NCBI GenBank assembly: GCA_937974135.1 | Contig: CALJIH010000048.1 | Location: 1 to 10,582, forward strand | Direction: 5' to 3' | Length of the DNA stretch: 10,582 nucleotides | DNA from: an uncultured Cocleimonas sp. | GTDB lineage: Bacteria; Pseudomonadota; Gammaproteobacteria; Thiotrichales; Thiotrichaceae | Shown here: piece after piece, positions 1-6,881 of the stretch | Position numbering within the stretch: position 1 is the stretch's first letter | How the letters are laid out: each line of letters begins with the position of its first letter | Translations under genes and position numbers: made by a program | The notes under the pieces: model-generated | Seen by the model: only the letters and a program-made list of their open reading frames with translations | Database searches by the model: none | Told to the model about the DNA's origin: nothing

Positions 1-142
1 GGTCAATAGCTCTTTTTTCATCGGCCCTATCTAGTTGCCATAAACCCAGTGAAACTAAAACTGGAATACATATTAGAGCTAATAGTGTGGGTATTAAGTT
101 CGGTGTAAAAATGTATCTTTTGGTTTTAAACTCAAATGACAT
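1..142 (-). CDS. SURF1 family cytochrome oxidase assembly protein (N-terminal part, cut by window edge)
   Basis: Only the first 47 codons are present; the gene runs off the left edge. The frame opens with ATG at 142 and reads MSFEFKTKRYIFTPNL, then a hydrophobic segment at about residues 17-35, then LGLWQLDRADEKRA. The G-x-W-Q-L-x-R-A-x-x-K block just after the first membrane helix is the N-terminal signature of SURF1/Shy1 proteins. These are two-helix membrane proteins of roughly 230-250 residues that help place heme a3 in oxidase subunit I. It starts 12 nt after the DUF2909 gene and is the last visible gene of the cox operon, its usual place. No strong Shine-Dalgarno is visible, so coupling to the upstream gene is likely. 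The call rests on the signature and position; the C-terminal half cannot be checked here. Confidence 0.85.
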   Translation of the reverse strand, partial: MSFEFKTKRYIFTPNLIPTLLALICIPVLVSLGLWQLDRADEKRAID

Positions 143-154
143 TTACTGTTAAAC

Positions 155-355
155 TCAAGCAACACCTGTTGGTTTTATCCATCCCATCCAAAAAGAAAAG
201 ATGATAAAAACAAATAACAACATAGATACTCCAATACGCATGGTTAATGCTTTCACCATACGTTTTGAACCACCTTCGTCTTTCATCATGTAATACAAAG
301 CTGAGCCAAGGCTATAAACGATGAAGATAAAAAATAATAATATTAAATACTTCAT
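155..355 (-). CDS. DUF2909 family twin-transmembrane protein of the cox operon
   Basis: A 66-residue protein with two hydrophobic helices (about residues 3-22 and 41-59). Between them is a charged loop, MMKDEGGSKRMVKALTMRIG. The loop pattern K-D-x-G-x-S-K-R-x-V-x-A-L-T-x-R-x-G is what I recall as the hallmark of DUF2909, a small inner-membrane family found between coxC and SURF1 in many beta- and gammaproteobacteria. Its molecular role is not established; an assembly or stabilising role for the oxidase is inferred from its constant neighbourhood. It lies 48 nt after coxC and 12 nt before SURF1, on the same strand, so co-transcription is likely. Length and topology are normal for the family. 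Confidence 0.85.
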   Translation of the reverse strand: MKYLILLFFIFIVYSLGSALYYMMKDEGGSKRMVKALTMRIGVSMLLFVFIIFSFWMGWIKPTGVA

Positions 356-403
356 AGACTTGGCTCTTAGTAATTTTACTTAAGTTGATAACTAGATTTA
401 ATC

Positions 404-1276
404 TTACAGCCAGTACACAACAACAAATAGACCTAACCAAACCACGTCAACAAAATGCCAGTACCATGCAACGCCTTCAAATCCAAAATGACGCTCCATA
501 TTAAAGTGACCACGAATACAACGCATCAGGATTACAGTTAACATGATTACACCTAATGTTACGTGGAAACCGTGGAATCCAGTCAACATAAAGAAGGTGC
601 TTCCGTAAATTCCAGAACTTAATTTAAGATCTAAAGATGTGTAAGCTAAGTAATATTCTTCAACTTGTAGACCTAAGAAAATAATACCTAAAACAATAGT
701 TAGAATAAGACCTGCGATAAGTTGATTGCGATTTTTATTCATTAATGCCCAATGAGCCCAAGTGAGGGTAGCACCACTTGTTAATAATAAAAGTGTATTA
801 ATTGCAGGTAATTCCCAAGCAGAGATTATTCCTTTAGGAACAGTAAAATTACTAGCATCAGGCATTTGTATTAAAGGCCATACTGCTTTGAATTCAGGCC
901 AAAGTAATTCACCTGTCCAAAAGTTATTGCCTTCACCCGCTAACCAAGGAACAGAGAGTTGTCTTGCATAAAATAGGGCGCCAAAAAATGCCGCAAAGAA
1001 CATGACTTCTGAGAAGATGAACCAGCCCATGCCCATTCTGAAAGAGACATCAACTTCTTTATTGTAGTAACCATTTTCGCTTTCATTGACTACTTGTCCT
1101 ATCCAGCCAAAAACCATAAAGATGATCATGCCTAATCCTAGAATCATTGCCACTTTTCCTGGAATACTTCCATGAAGTGATCCAGCAAATCCACCAAGCA
1201 TGGCAAACATTCCAACTGAACCCAAGATAGGCCAATAACTACCGCTTGGAATATAATAATCTGATCTTGACTGCAT
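404..1276 (-). CDS. coxC: Cytochrome c oxidase subunit III
   Basis: A 290-residue polytopic membrane protein, the third core subunit of the heme-copper oxidase. It carries no metal; in the family it stabilises subunit I and its proton uptake path. Recognisable parts are the first helix after YYIPSGSYWPILGS, the FRMGMGWFIFSEVMFFAAFFGALFY block (about residues 79-103), the LLLTSGATLTWAHWA segment, and the C-terminal GFHGFHVTLGV and WYWHFVDVVWLGLFVVVYW motifs, all typical of subunit III. A long hydrophilic stretch between helices III and IV (about 108-150) is usual for bacterial members. The start at 1276 is supported by an AGGAGA Shine-Dalgarno about 8 nt upstream, overlapping the end of ctaG. 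It lies 15 nt after ctaG in the operon. Length is normal and no key part is missing. Confidence 0.97.
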   Translation of the reverse strand: MQSRSDYYIPSGSYWPILGSVGMFAMLGGFAGSLHGSIPGKVAMILGLGMIIFMVFGWIGQVVNESENGYYNKEVDVSFRMGMGWFIFSEVMFFAAFFGALFYARQLSVPWLAGEGNNFWTGELLWPEFKAVWPLIQMPDASNFTVPKGIISAWELPAINTLLLLTSGATLTWAHWALMNKNRNQLIAGLILTIVLGIIFLGLQVEEYYLAYTSLDLKLSSGIYGSTFFMLTGFHGFHVTLGVIMLTVILMRCIRGHFNMERHFGFEGVAWYWHFVDVVWLGLFVVVYWL

Positions 1277-1291
1277 TGAAGTCTTCTCCTG

Positions 1292-1846
1292 TTAAAGTTT
1301 TGCTACTTCTTTAGTAACATTTTTAACTTTTAAAAAGTTATAAGATAAAGTGATATTTTTGATGTCTTTGTCTAGATCGCTATCCACAAAAAAACGAACT
1401 GGCATTTCAATTGGTTTTTTAGGTTCAAACGTTTGTTGATTAAAACAAAAACATTCTAGTTTTTTAAAATAAGATGCTGCTAAACCTGGTGCCACACTAG
1501 GTATTGCTTGACCTACAATTGTTTCATCAGATCTGTTTTCAGCATAGTAAGTAATCGTATATAGTTTTCCTGGAACAACATCCAGCTTTTTGACCATAGG
1601 GAAAAATTTAATAGGAAACCCTGCATTTGAAAAAGAAGTAAAATCGACAGAAACTTTTCTGCTGTTATCTATTTCTCTTGCAACACCAGCATATACCTCG
1701 TTAGATGTTTTGCCATTTAAGCCCGTAATTTCACAAAACAAGTTGTATAAAGGTGGCATAGTAAATGCAAAAGCAAAAAAGAGCACAGGAGTTAAAAATA
1801 ATTTAACCCAGAACTTCTTTGAAATATCTGTTGATTGCTTTTGCAT
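1292..1846 (-). CDS. ctaG: Cytochrome c oxidase assembly protein CtaG (Cox11 family)
   Basis: A 184-residue Cox11-type copper chaperone that delivers copper to the CuB site of subunit I. It has one N-terminal membrane helix (about residues 14-32), followed by a periplasmic immunoglobulin-like domain. Copper ligands expected for the family are present: Cys38 in YNLFCEITGLNGKT just after the helix, and Cys132 and Cys134 in the signature LECFCFNQQ. Between them are the family block VDFTSFSNAGFPIKFFP and the later PIEMPVRFFVD. It follows the 48-residue membrane ORF by 5 nt and precedes coxC by 15 nt, matching the usual order of coxA, ctaG, coxC. No clear Shine-Dalgarno precedes the ATG, so translational coupling to the upstream small ORF is likely. 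Confidence 0.95.
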   Translation of the reverse strand: MQKQSTDISKKFWVKLFLTPVLFFAFAFTMPPLYNLFCEITGLNGKTSNEVYAGVAREIDNSRKVSVDFTSFSNAGFPIKFFPMVKKLDVVPGKLYTITYYAENRSDETIVGQAIPSVAPGLAASYFKKLECFCFNQQTFEPKKPIEMPVRFFVDSDLDKDIKNITLSYNFLKVKNVTKEVAKL

Positions 1847-1851
1847 GCGTT

Positions 1852-1998
1852 CTATTTTGATTTCATATAAAGTGTTAAAGAAAAAACACCTAAGGCGATA
1901 ATTGCAACAATCAAAGCCGTTAGGCGAGCTCCTTTTCTTTGGTGCTTAAGGAGCTCATCTTCAGTCATAGACTTAAGTTCTTCAACTGACTTTCCCAT
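1852..1998 (-). CDS. 48-residue single-helix membrane protein between coxA and ctaG (possible cytochrome oxidase small assembly protein)
   Basis: Reading the minus strand from ATG at 1998 gives a 48-codon frame ending in TAG at 1852-1854. The product starts MGKSVEELKSMTEDELLKHQ, continues with a basic patch (RKGAR), then one hydrophobic helix TALIVAIIALGVFSLTLY at about residues 27-44, and ends MKSK. It fits exactly between coxA (5-nt gap) and ctaG (5-nt gap), filling what would otherwise be a 157-nt hole in a tightly packed operon. That is strong support for a real gene. Other proteobacterial cox operons carry a similarly short one-helix protein here, annotated as cytochrome oxidase small assembly protein. 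Family membership is inferred from size, topology and position; I do not recognise a diagnostic motif. Confidence 0.75.
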   Translation of the reverse strand: MGKSVEELKSMTEDELLKHQRKGARLTALIVAIIALGVFSLTLYMKSK

Positions 1999-2003
1999 AT
2001 CTT

Positions 2004-3671
2004 TTAGTGATGGCCTTCTTGCGAGATATGACTTGATTCAGCAAGAATGCTTGCTCTCGAAGGAGCTTCTTCAAAACTATGATATTCAGCTTTTACACCT
2101 TGTGTCCATTCAAGCCCTCTAGCACTTTCCCAGGCTCTTTCGCCTTTAACAGGCTCACCATTACGGATACAGTCAACAATGATATAAGTTAGCATGATGA
2201 AAGATAAACCAAAGGCAAATCCACCAATACTTGAAATCATATTGAAATCAGCAAATTGTAATGAGTAATCTGGGATTCGACGAGGCATACCAGCAAGACC
2301 TAAGAAATGCTGTGGGAAGAATAGAATGTTAACTGAGATAACTGCCCACCAGAAATGAATCTGTGCAAGCTTCTCGTTATACATACGACCACACCACATT
2401 GGTAACCAGTAGAATACAGCTGCAATGATTGAGAATAGGGCACCTGTAACTAGTACGTAATGGAAATGAGCTACAACAAAGTAAGTATCATGGTATTGAA
2501 TATCAGCCGGTGCGATACCTAACATCAATCCTGAGAATCCACCAATAGTAAATAAGATAACAAATGCAACAGCCCATAACATTGGTGTTTCAAATGTCAT
2601 TGATCCGCGCCACATAGTCGTAACCCAGTTAAATACTTTAACTCCAGTTGGTACAGAGATAAGAATCGTTGCATACATAAAGTATAGCTGTCCGGCAATC
2701 GGCATACCTACTAGGAACATGTGATGTCCCCATACAATGAAAGATAATAGAGCAATCGCGGCTGTTGCATATACCATCGAGCTATAACCAAACAATGGTT
2801 TTCGCGCAAAGGTTGGGATTATTTGTGAGACCACACCAAACGCAGGTAAGATCATAATATAAACTTCAGGATGTCCGAAGAACCAGAAAATGTGCTGGAA
2901 CATTACAGGATCACCACCACCAGCAGCATCGAAGAAACTTGTACCAAAGTTACGGTCTGTAAGCATCATAGTTACTGCGCCAGCTAGAACAGGCATTGCA
3001 GCAATCAATAAGAAAGCCGTAATTAACCAAGTCCAAACAAACAGAGGCATATCCATCAGCTTCATGTCAGGTGCACGCATATTCAAGATAGTAGCGATAA
3101 CGTTTATTGCACCCATGATTGATGAGAAACCAAGCATATGCACAGCAAAGATAAAGAAGTCAGTACTATCCGGTGCGAATGTAGTAGATAAAGGCGCGTA
3201 GAAAGTCCAACCAAATGCTGGCCCACCACCTTGCATGAATAAGGTACTAAGAAGCATTGTGCCTGCGAATGGCAGAATCCAGAAACTCCAGTTATTCATT
3301 CGAGGAAGCGCCATATCTTTGGCACCAATCATAAGTGGAATCTGCCAGTTAGCTAGACCAACAAATGCCGGCATGATAGCACCAAAAACCATAATTAAAC
3401 CGTGAAGGGTTGTCATCTGGTTAAAGAATTGTGGCTCGACTAATTGTAAACCTGGCTGGAATAACTCAGCACGGATAACCATAGCCATTGCGCCGCCGAT
3501 AAGTAGCATCGCAAATGCAAACCAGATATATAAAGTGCCTATATCTTTATGATTAGTGGTTTTTACCCAGCGTAATAATCCTGGCTCTGGTCCATGATGA
3601 TGATCGTCATGATGATCATGGCCGCCAGTTTTTTCGATTTCGTCTTGTAAATCAGTAGTTGTTGTAGACAT
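2004..3671 (-). CDS. coxA: Cytochrome c oxidase subunit I (A1-type heme-copper oxidase)
   Basis: A 555-residue catalytic subunit with about 12 membrane helices that reduces O2 to water and pumps protons. All expected metal ligands are visible: His90 (TLHGLIM) and His404 for heme a, His402 for heme a3 (AHFHYV), and His267, His316 and His317 for CuB. Tyr271 in GHPEVY is the residue that cross-links to the CuB histidine. Proton paths are complete: Glu269 in HPEVY and Asp119 in KDMALPRMNN for the D-path, Lys345 in PTGVKVFNW for the K-path. This marks an A1-type enzyme. The N-terminus carries a His/Asp-rich stretch at residues 18-26 ahead of the conserved LLRWVKTTNHKDIGTLY. The start is backed by an AGGAG site 8-9 nt upstream that overlaps the coxB stop. 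It is the second gene of the operon. Confidence 0.98.
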   Translation of the reverse strand: MSTTTTDLQDEIEKTGGHDHHDDHHHGPEPGLLRWVKTTNHKDIGTLYIWFAFAMLLIGGAMAMVIRAELFQPGLQLVEPQFFNQMTTLHGLIMVFGAIMPAFVGLANWQIPLMIGAKDMALPRMNNWSFWILPFAGTMLLSTLFMQGGGPAFGWTFYAPLSTTFAPDSTDFFIFAVHMLGFSSIMGAINVIATILNMRAPDMKLMDMPLFVWTWLITAFLLIAAMPVLAGAVTMMLTDRNFGTSFFDAAGGGDPVMFQHIFWFFGHPEVYIMILPAFGVVSQIIPTFARKPLFGYSSMVYATAAIALLSFIVWGHHMFLVGMPIAGQLYFMYATILISVPTGVKVFNWVTTMWRGSMTFETPMLWAVAFVILFTIGGFSGLMLGIAPADIQYHDTYFVVAHFHYVLVTGALFSIIAAVFYWLPMWCGRMYNEKLAQIHFWWAVISVNILFFPQHFLGLAGMPRRIPDYSLQFADFNMISSIGGFAFGLSFIMLTYIIVDCIRNGEPVKGERAWESARGLEWTQGVKAEYHSFEEAPSRASILAESSHISQEGHH

Positions 3672-3682
3672 GATTAAATCTC

Positions 3683-4864
3683 CTATCTCGCAGCTTTGAT
3701 ATCAGTGGGTTGAACGATGGTTCCCTCGCTATTACCCAACGCGTTACGTTGATATGTAATTACCGAAGCAATATCACCATCGTTAAGTTGCTTTCCAAAT
3801 GCCTGCATCGCAGAACCAGCAACACCATTTAATAAAATATTTATATGATCAGTAGTATCAGGATTGTTAACTATTGAACTACCTGTAATCGCAGGGAATA
3901 CACCAGGTACACCAGCTCCAGTAGCACCGTGACAAGCTGCACAGTTACCGCTGTATACCTTTTGACCTTGTACCATTAACTCTTCTTCAGTCTTGGTTTG
4001 GCTTGCAGCTTCAGCTTCAGCTTTTTGTTTCGCTTCTTGTTCAACAACCCAAGCATCATATTCAGCTTGCGGTTTAGCCACTACGACAACGGGCATAAAA
4101 CCATGATCTTTACCACAAAGCTCAGTACACTGACCGCGATACGTTCCTGGTTCTTCGATAGTTGCCCATGCATCATTAATGTAACCTGGATTGGCATCTT
4201 GTTTTACACCAAAGTCTCTAACCCACCAAGAATGAATAACATCGTTTGAAGTCATCAAGAAGCGAATCTTTTTACCTACTGGAAGCACCAAAGGATTATC
4301 CACTTCTAATAAATAATTTTCTGCTTTTGCACGTGCTTCAGGATCTTCCATTTCTTTTCTATTCTTTTCCGAAAGATTACTGAAAAAGCTAACATCATTG
4401 TCAAGATATTCATATTGCCACTTCCATTGGTAGCCTGTGATTTTCACAGTCATATCTGCTTCATCTGTTTTCTCAAGAGCGACCATAACTTTAGTAGCAG
4501 GAATTGCCATTAGGACAAGTATAATGAAAGGAATAATTGTCCATGCAAGTTCGATTTTAGTACTTTCATGAAAATTAGAGGCTACTGCACCTCGAGATTT
4601 ACGATGAAAAATCATGGACCAAATCATCGCGCCAAAAACAAGTACCGCAATCGCAACACAGATCCAGAATATCAACATATGAAGACTATATATGTCGCGA
4701 CTTACAGAGGTTACGCCTTCCGGCAAATTTAAGCCCAATTCAGCAAATGCTAATTGTGGTGTAAGCAAAAATGGTAACAAATACACTTTGTGAAAATTTG
4801 AAACGCGTTTAAACATGGCAACAACTGCTATAGATAGTTGTCTGTAAAAAGTGTTTTTTGGCAT
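3683..4864 (-). CDS. coxB: Cytochrome c oxidase subunit II with fused C-terminal cytochrome c domain (caa3-type)
   Basis: A 393-residue subunit II. A signal-like N-terminus ends near AFA-ELGLNLPEG (residue 41), followed by two membrane helices (about 60-85 and 105-127) and the periplasmic cupredoxin domain. The CuA ligands are His211 (VIHSWW), Cys246, Glu248, Cys250, His254 and Met257 in GQCTELCGKDHGFM. The aromatic electron-entry patch GYQWKWQYEY is at 144-153. An Ala/Glu/Lys linker (about 270-297) leads to a class I cytochrome c domain with CAACH at 308-312 and probable axial Met353. The enzyme can therefore take electrons through its own heme c. The ATG at 4864 has a strong GGAGGAGG site 4 nt away. 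Met17 would give a more conventional signal peptide but lacks such a site. First gene of the operon. Confidence 0.97.
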   Translation of the reverse strand: MPKNTFYRQLSIAVVAMFKRVSNFHKVYLLPFLLTPQLAFAELGLNLPEGVTSVSRDIYSLHMLIFWICVAIAVLVFGAMIWSMIFHRKSRGAVASNFHESTKIELAWTIIPFIILVLMAIPATKVMVALEKTDEADMTVKITGYQWKWQYEYLDNDVSFFSNLSEKNRKEMEDPEARAKAENYLLEVDNPLVLPVGKKIRFLMTSNDVIHSWWVRDFGVKQDANPGYINDAWATIEEPGTYRGQCTELCGKDHGFMPVVVVAKPQAEYDAWVVEQEAKQKAEAEAASQTKTEEELMVQGQKVYSGNCAACHGATGAGVPGVFPAITGSSIVNNPDTTDHINILLNGVAGSAMQAFGKQLNDGDIASVITYQRNALGNSEGTIVQPTDIKAAR

Positions 4865-4868
4865 GAAG

Positions 4869-4876
4869 CCTCCTCC
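4869..4876 (-). promoter_or_regulatory. Strong Shine-Dalgarno of coxB
   Basis: GGAGGAGG on the minus strand, 4 nt before the ATG at 4864. It is the strongest ribosome binding site I noticed in the window. It decides the long coxB start over the internal Met17. Confidence 0.75.
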
Positions 4877-4953
4877 GACACAATAACCTGAGAATCTTGA
4901 AGAACTCGGCAGTATCTTGATTTACAGTAAAAAAATAAACTAATTCAAAATGA

Positions 4954-4982
4954 AATATAAAAAAGTTCCTCAGCTAAGCCAA
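4954..4982 (-). promoter_or_regulatory. Candidate sigma70-type promoter of the cox operon
   Basis: On the minus strand TTGGCT (4977-4982) and TATATT (4954-4959) are separated by exactly 17 nt, about 90 nt upstream of the coxB start. The -10 match is 5 of 6 and the -35 match about 3 of 6. The spacing and place are right, but the region is AT-rich and chance matches are common. Confidence 0.35.
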
Positions 4983-5026
4983 GAAACCCCAAAATTTTGC
5001 GGTAGTCTACAGTTTCATTAATATTA

Positions 5027-5046
5027 TTGCTAGCATGTATTAGCAA
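5027..5046. promoter_or_regulatory. Dyad TTGCTA-N8-TAGCAA, possible operator
   Basis: A 20-bp perfect dyad with 6-nt arms sits in the middle of the divergent region, about 45 nt upstream of the candidate cox -35 box. Its shape would suit a dimeric regulator acting on either operon. I do not recognise the consensus, and short dyads are frequent in AT-rich DNA. Confidence 0.25.
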
Positions 5047-5349
5047 AAATGCTCACCTTAATATAATCATATTTAAGCCATAACATAAGTTGGCTCAATA
5101 CTAACTAATTTAACTCGTCATTATATAGGTATTTTGGGATTTAGGCATTAGTCGATTAGGTCATAATCTGTATTTTTGTGTTTAAATTTTAATGGAGTGA
5201 TTAGAAAATTTAATCAACATAAGTTGAAATTATTTAAGAATAAATGGGAAAGATGTTAGCATTCCCATCCTTTATTTTTAGTGAATGTAAAAAATGCTTT
5301 GAATATGATTATTTTTTACGATTATGTGAATACGTTTTAAGGTCTTTTA

Positions 5350-5925
5350 ATGAAATCTGGACAAAAAAAGTTTCTTATGATGTTGGCAGTTTTTCTTTTG
5401 CCAGTCATTCTTGGGTCTCTGTTATTTTTTAATTTAGAAAGAGTAGGTTTTGAAAAAGGTAGTACTAACTATGGTACTTTAGTGCATCCTGCAAAACCTG
5501 CTATTTTAGCAGACCTACAACAAGGAACAGACAAAGCAATTAAAGAACAAACCATCGCAAAAAGTTGGACCATGGCTTATCTAGAAACTGAAGCTTGTGA
5601 TCAAACGTGTTTGGATAAGTTAACCTTGATAAAAAAGGTACGTTTACTGACCAATGAAAAAATGCGTCGCGTTAGAACATTATTTGTGACCAGCAAAACG
5701 ATCGAAGCTGGAATTGATAAAAAGCAATATAAAGATATGGTATTCACAACTGTTGCTGATAAAAGTTCTGAATTTATAAAACAATTTCCTGCCAAAGATA
5801 CTAAGCCAATATACTTAATTGACCCTTATGGTAATATTATGATGTATTACCCGCAAAAAGATTTAAATGCCAAAAAGATTATTAAGGATATAAATCGCTT
5901 ATTAAAATATTCGCAACTTGGTTAA
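5350..5925 (+). CDS. Membrane-anchored SCO/thioredoxin-like protein of the oxidase locus
   Basis: A 191-residue protein with one N-terminal membrane helix (about residues 8-27) and a periplasmic domain of thioredoxin/SCO type. Visible SCO-like features are SWTMAYLETEACDQTC (strand plus a C-x3-C pair at Cys83 and Cys87), a helix with VRLLTNEKMRRVRTLFV, and the late strand IYLIDPYGNIMMYYP at 154-168. SCO proteins deliver copper to CuA or reduce its cysteines. The usual third ligand, a His shortly before the YLIDP strand, is absent: KDTKPIYLID stands there. Related proteins of unknown function precede ctaA/ctaB in pseudomonad-type cox clusters. An AAGG site 7 nt upstream supports ATG 5350. It probably forms an operon with ctaB (43-nt gap). 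A thiol-redox or assembly role is inferred, not shown. Confidence 0.75.
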   Translation: MKSGQKKFLMMLAVFLLPVILGSLLFFNLERVGFEKGSTNYGTLVHPAKPAILADLQQGTDKAIKEQTIAKSWTMAYLETEACDQTCLDKLTLIKKVRLLTNEKMRRVRTLFVTSKTIEAGIDKKQYKDMVFTTVADKSSEFIKQFPAKDTKPIYLIDPYGNIMMYYPQKDLNAKKIIKDINRLLKYSQLG

Positions 5926-5968
5926 TGATTAACAGAATTGTTGTGAAAATATCAATAGTGCCCCTTTA

Positions 5969-6880
5969 GTGAAAAAAATGTCTACTACAGAAACAATTTC
6001 TAATACACCAACCATTGGTGATTTTTTGGTGTTATGTAAAATCAAAGTGGTTGCTTTGATTATGCTCACAGCAGTGGTTGGGATGTTTTTGGCTACGCCT
6101 GAATTACCGCCGTTACAGCTGGTCATTTTAGGATCTATTGGAATCGCATTTGCGTCATGCTCCGCTGCAGTGTTCAATCATATTATTGATCAAAAAATTG
6201 ATAATGAAATGCATCGCACATCTAATCGTCCGTTACCCGAAGGAAAGATATCGTCACAAACTGCTTTTATCTTTGGTGCGACATTAGGTGTTATCGGAAT
6301 AGGGGTATTATTAATAGGTGTAAATGTTTTAACTGCAATTTTAACATTCTTTGCATTAATAGGTTATGCCGTGTTCTATACCATGTACCTGAAACGCGCT
6401 ACCCCGCAGAACATTGTAATTGGCGGTGCAGCAGGCGCAGCACCACCGTTACTAGGTTGGACAGCCATCACAAATTCAATAACATTAGAACCATTATTGT
6501 TATTCGCAATTATATTTATATGGACACCCCCCCACTTTTGGGCCCTGGCGATACACCGTCAAAAAGAATACGCAAAAGTGAATATTCCAATGTTGCCTGT
6601 TACTCACGGGCATTACTTCACGCGCATTCAGATACTACTGTACACCGTACTGCTAGTTATCATTACACTCATGCCTTATTTAGTAGGAATGAGTGGCCTA
6701 ATCTATCTAGCAGGGGCAGTTGTGCTAGGTATTGGTTATCTCTATTATTCAATTGAAATGTTAAGACGACCCGAGGATATTACATTGCCCATGAAGTCAT
6801 TTGGTTATTCAATCAACTATTTGATGATTCTTTTTGTGGTTCTGTTGATTGACCATTACTATCCAATAATGGTGCGCTAA
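5969..6880 (+). CDS. ctaB: Protoheme IX farnesyltransferase (heme O synthase)
   Basis: A UbiA-family polytopic membrane enzyme (also called CyoE) of 303 residues that adds a farnesyl group to heme b to make heme O, the precursor of heme A for CoxA. The prenyl-diphosphate motif N-x3-D-x3-D is present at Asn70, Asp74 and Asp78 (FNHIIDQKIDNEMHRTSNRP). The family blocks YLKRATPQNIVIGGAAGAAPPLLGW, FIWTPPHFWALAI and RQKEYAKVNIPMLPVTHG follow. The start is uncertain: GTG at 5969 or ATG at 5978, three residues shorter. Neither has a good Shine-Dalgarno. The FIWTPPHFW codons contain a run of seven C that belongs to an 18-mer repeated downstream. The gene lies 43 nt after the SCO-like gene and 1 nt before the DUF2970 gene. 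ctaA is not adjacent. Confidence 0.96.
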   Translation: MKKMSTTETISNTPTIGDFLVLCKIKVVALIMLTAVVGMFLATPELPPLQLVILGSIGIAFASCSAAVFNHIIDQKIDNEMHRTSNRPLPEGKISSQTAFIFGATLGVIGIGVLLIGVNVLTAILTFFALIGYAVFYTMYLKRATPQNIVIGGAAGAAPPLLGWTAITNSITLEPLLLFAIIFIWTPPHFWALAIHRQKEYAKVNIPMLPVTHGHYFTRIQILLYTVLLVIITLMPYLVGMSGLIYLAGAVVLGIGYLYYSIEMLRRPEDITLPMKSFGYSINYLMILFVVLLIDHYYPIMVR

Positions 6881-6881
6881 G

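Larger units (their letters stand above)
4865..5349. other. AT-rich divergent intergenic region between coxB and the SCO-like gene
   Basis: This 485-nt stretch separates the two divergent oxidase operons and must hold both promoters. I see no convincing gene in it. Visible features are the candidate cox promoter (4954-4982) and a perfect 10-bp palindrome CAAAATTTTG (4990-4999). There is also a TTGCTA-N8-TAGCAA dyad (5027-5046) and two overlapping short dyads, TGATTA-N7-TAATCA (5198-5216) and TCAAC-ATAA-GTTGA (5214-5227). No convincing plus-strand -35/-10 pair was found. No TTGAT-N4-ATCAA (FNR/ANR) site was seen. Confidence 0.6.

Noticed and set aside
762..971. Plus-strand frame antisense to coxC
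   Set aside because: It lies wholly inside a highly conserved gene on the other strand and has no motif; a shadow frame. The same holds for frames antisense to ctaG, coxA and coxB.
4950..5021. 23-codon ATG frame on the plus strand in the divergent region, considered as a leader peptide
   Set aside because: It has no ribosome site, no regulatory codon run, and it overlaps the candidate cox promoter on the other strand.
4865..5349. FNR/ANR-type (TTGAT-N4-ATCAA) control site
   Set aside because: No such sequence is present; the nearest TTGAT at 4917-4921 lacks the second half-site.
5244..5432. Plus-strand 62-codon frame with an ATG just upstream of the SCO-like gene
   Set aside because: It overlaps the well-supported SCO-like gene by 83 nt out of frame, has no clear ribosome site and no recognisable motif. 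It lies in AT-rich leader DNA.
6457..6756. 99-codon plus-strand frame inside ctaB
   Set aside because: It is out of frame within ctaB, and its composition is that of a shifted membrane-protein gene with no domain.
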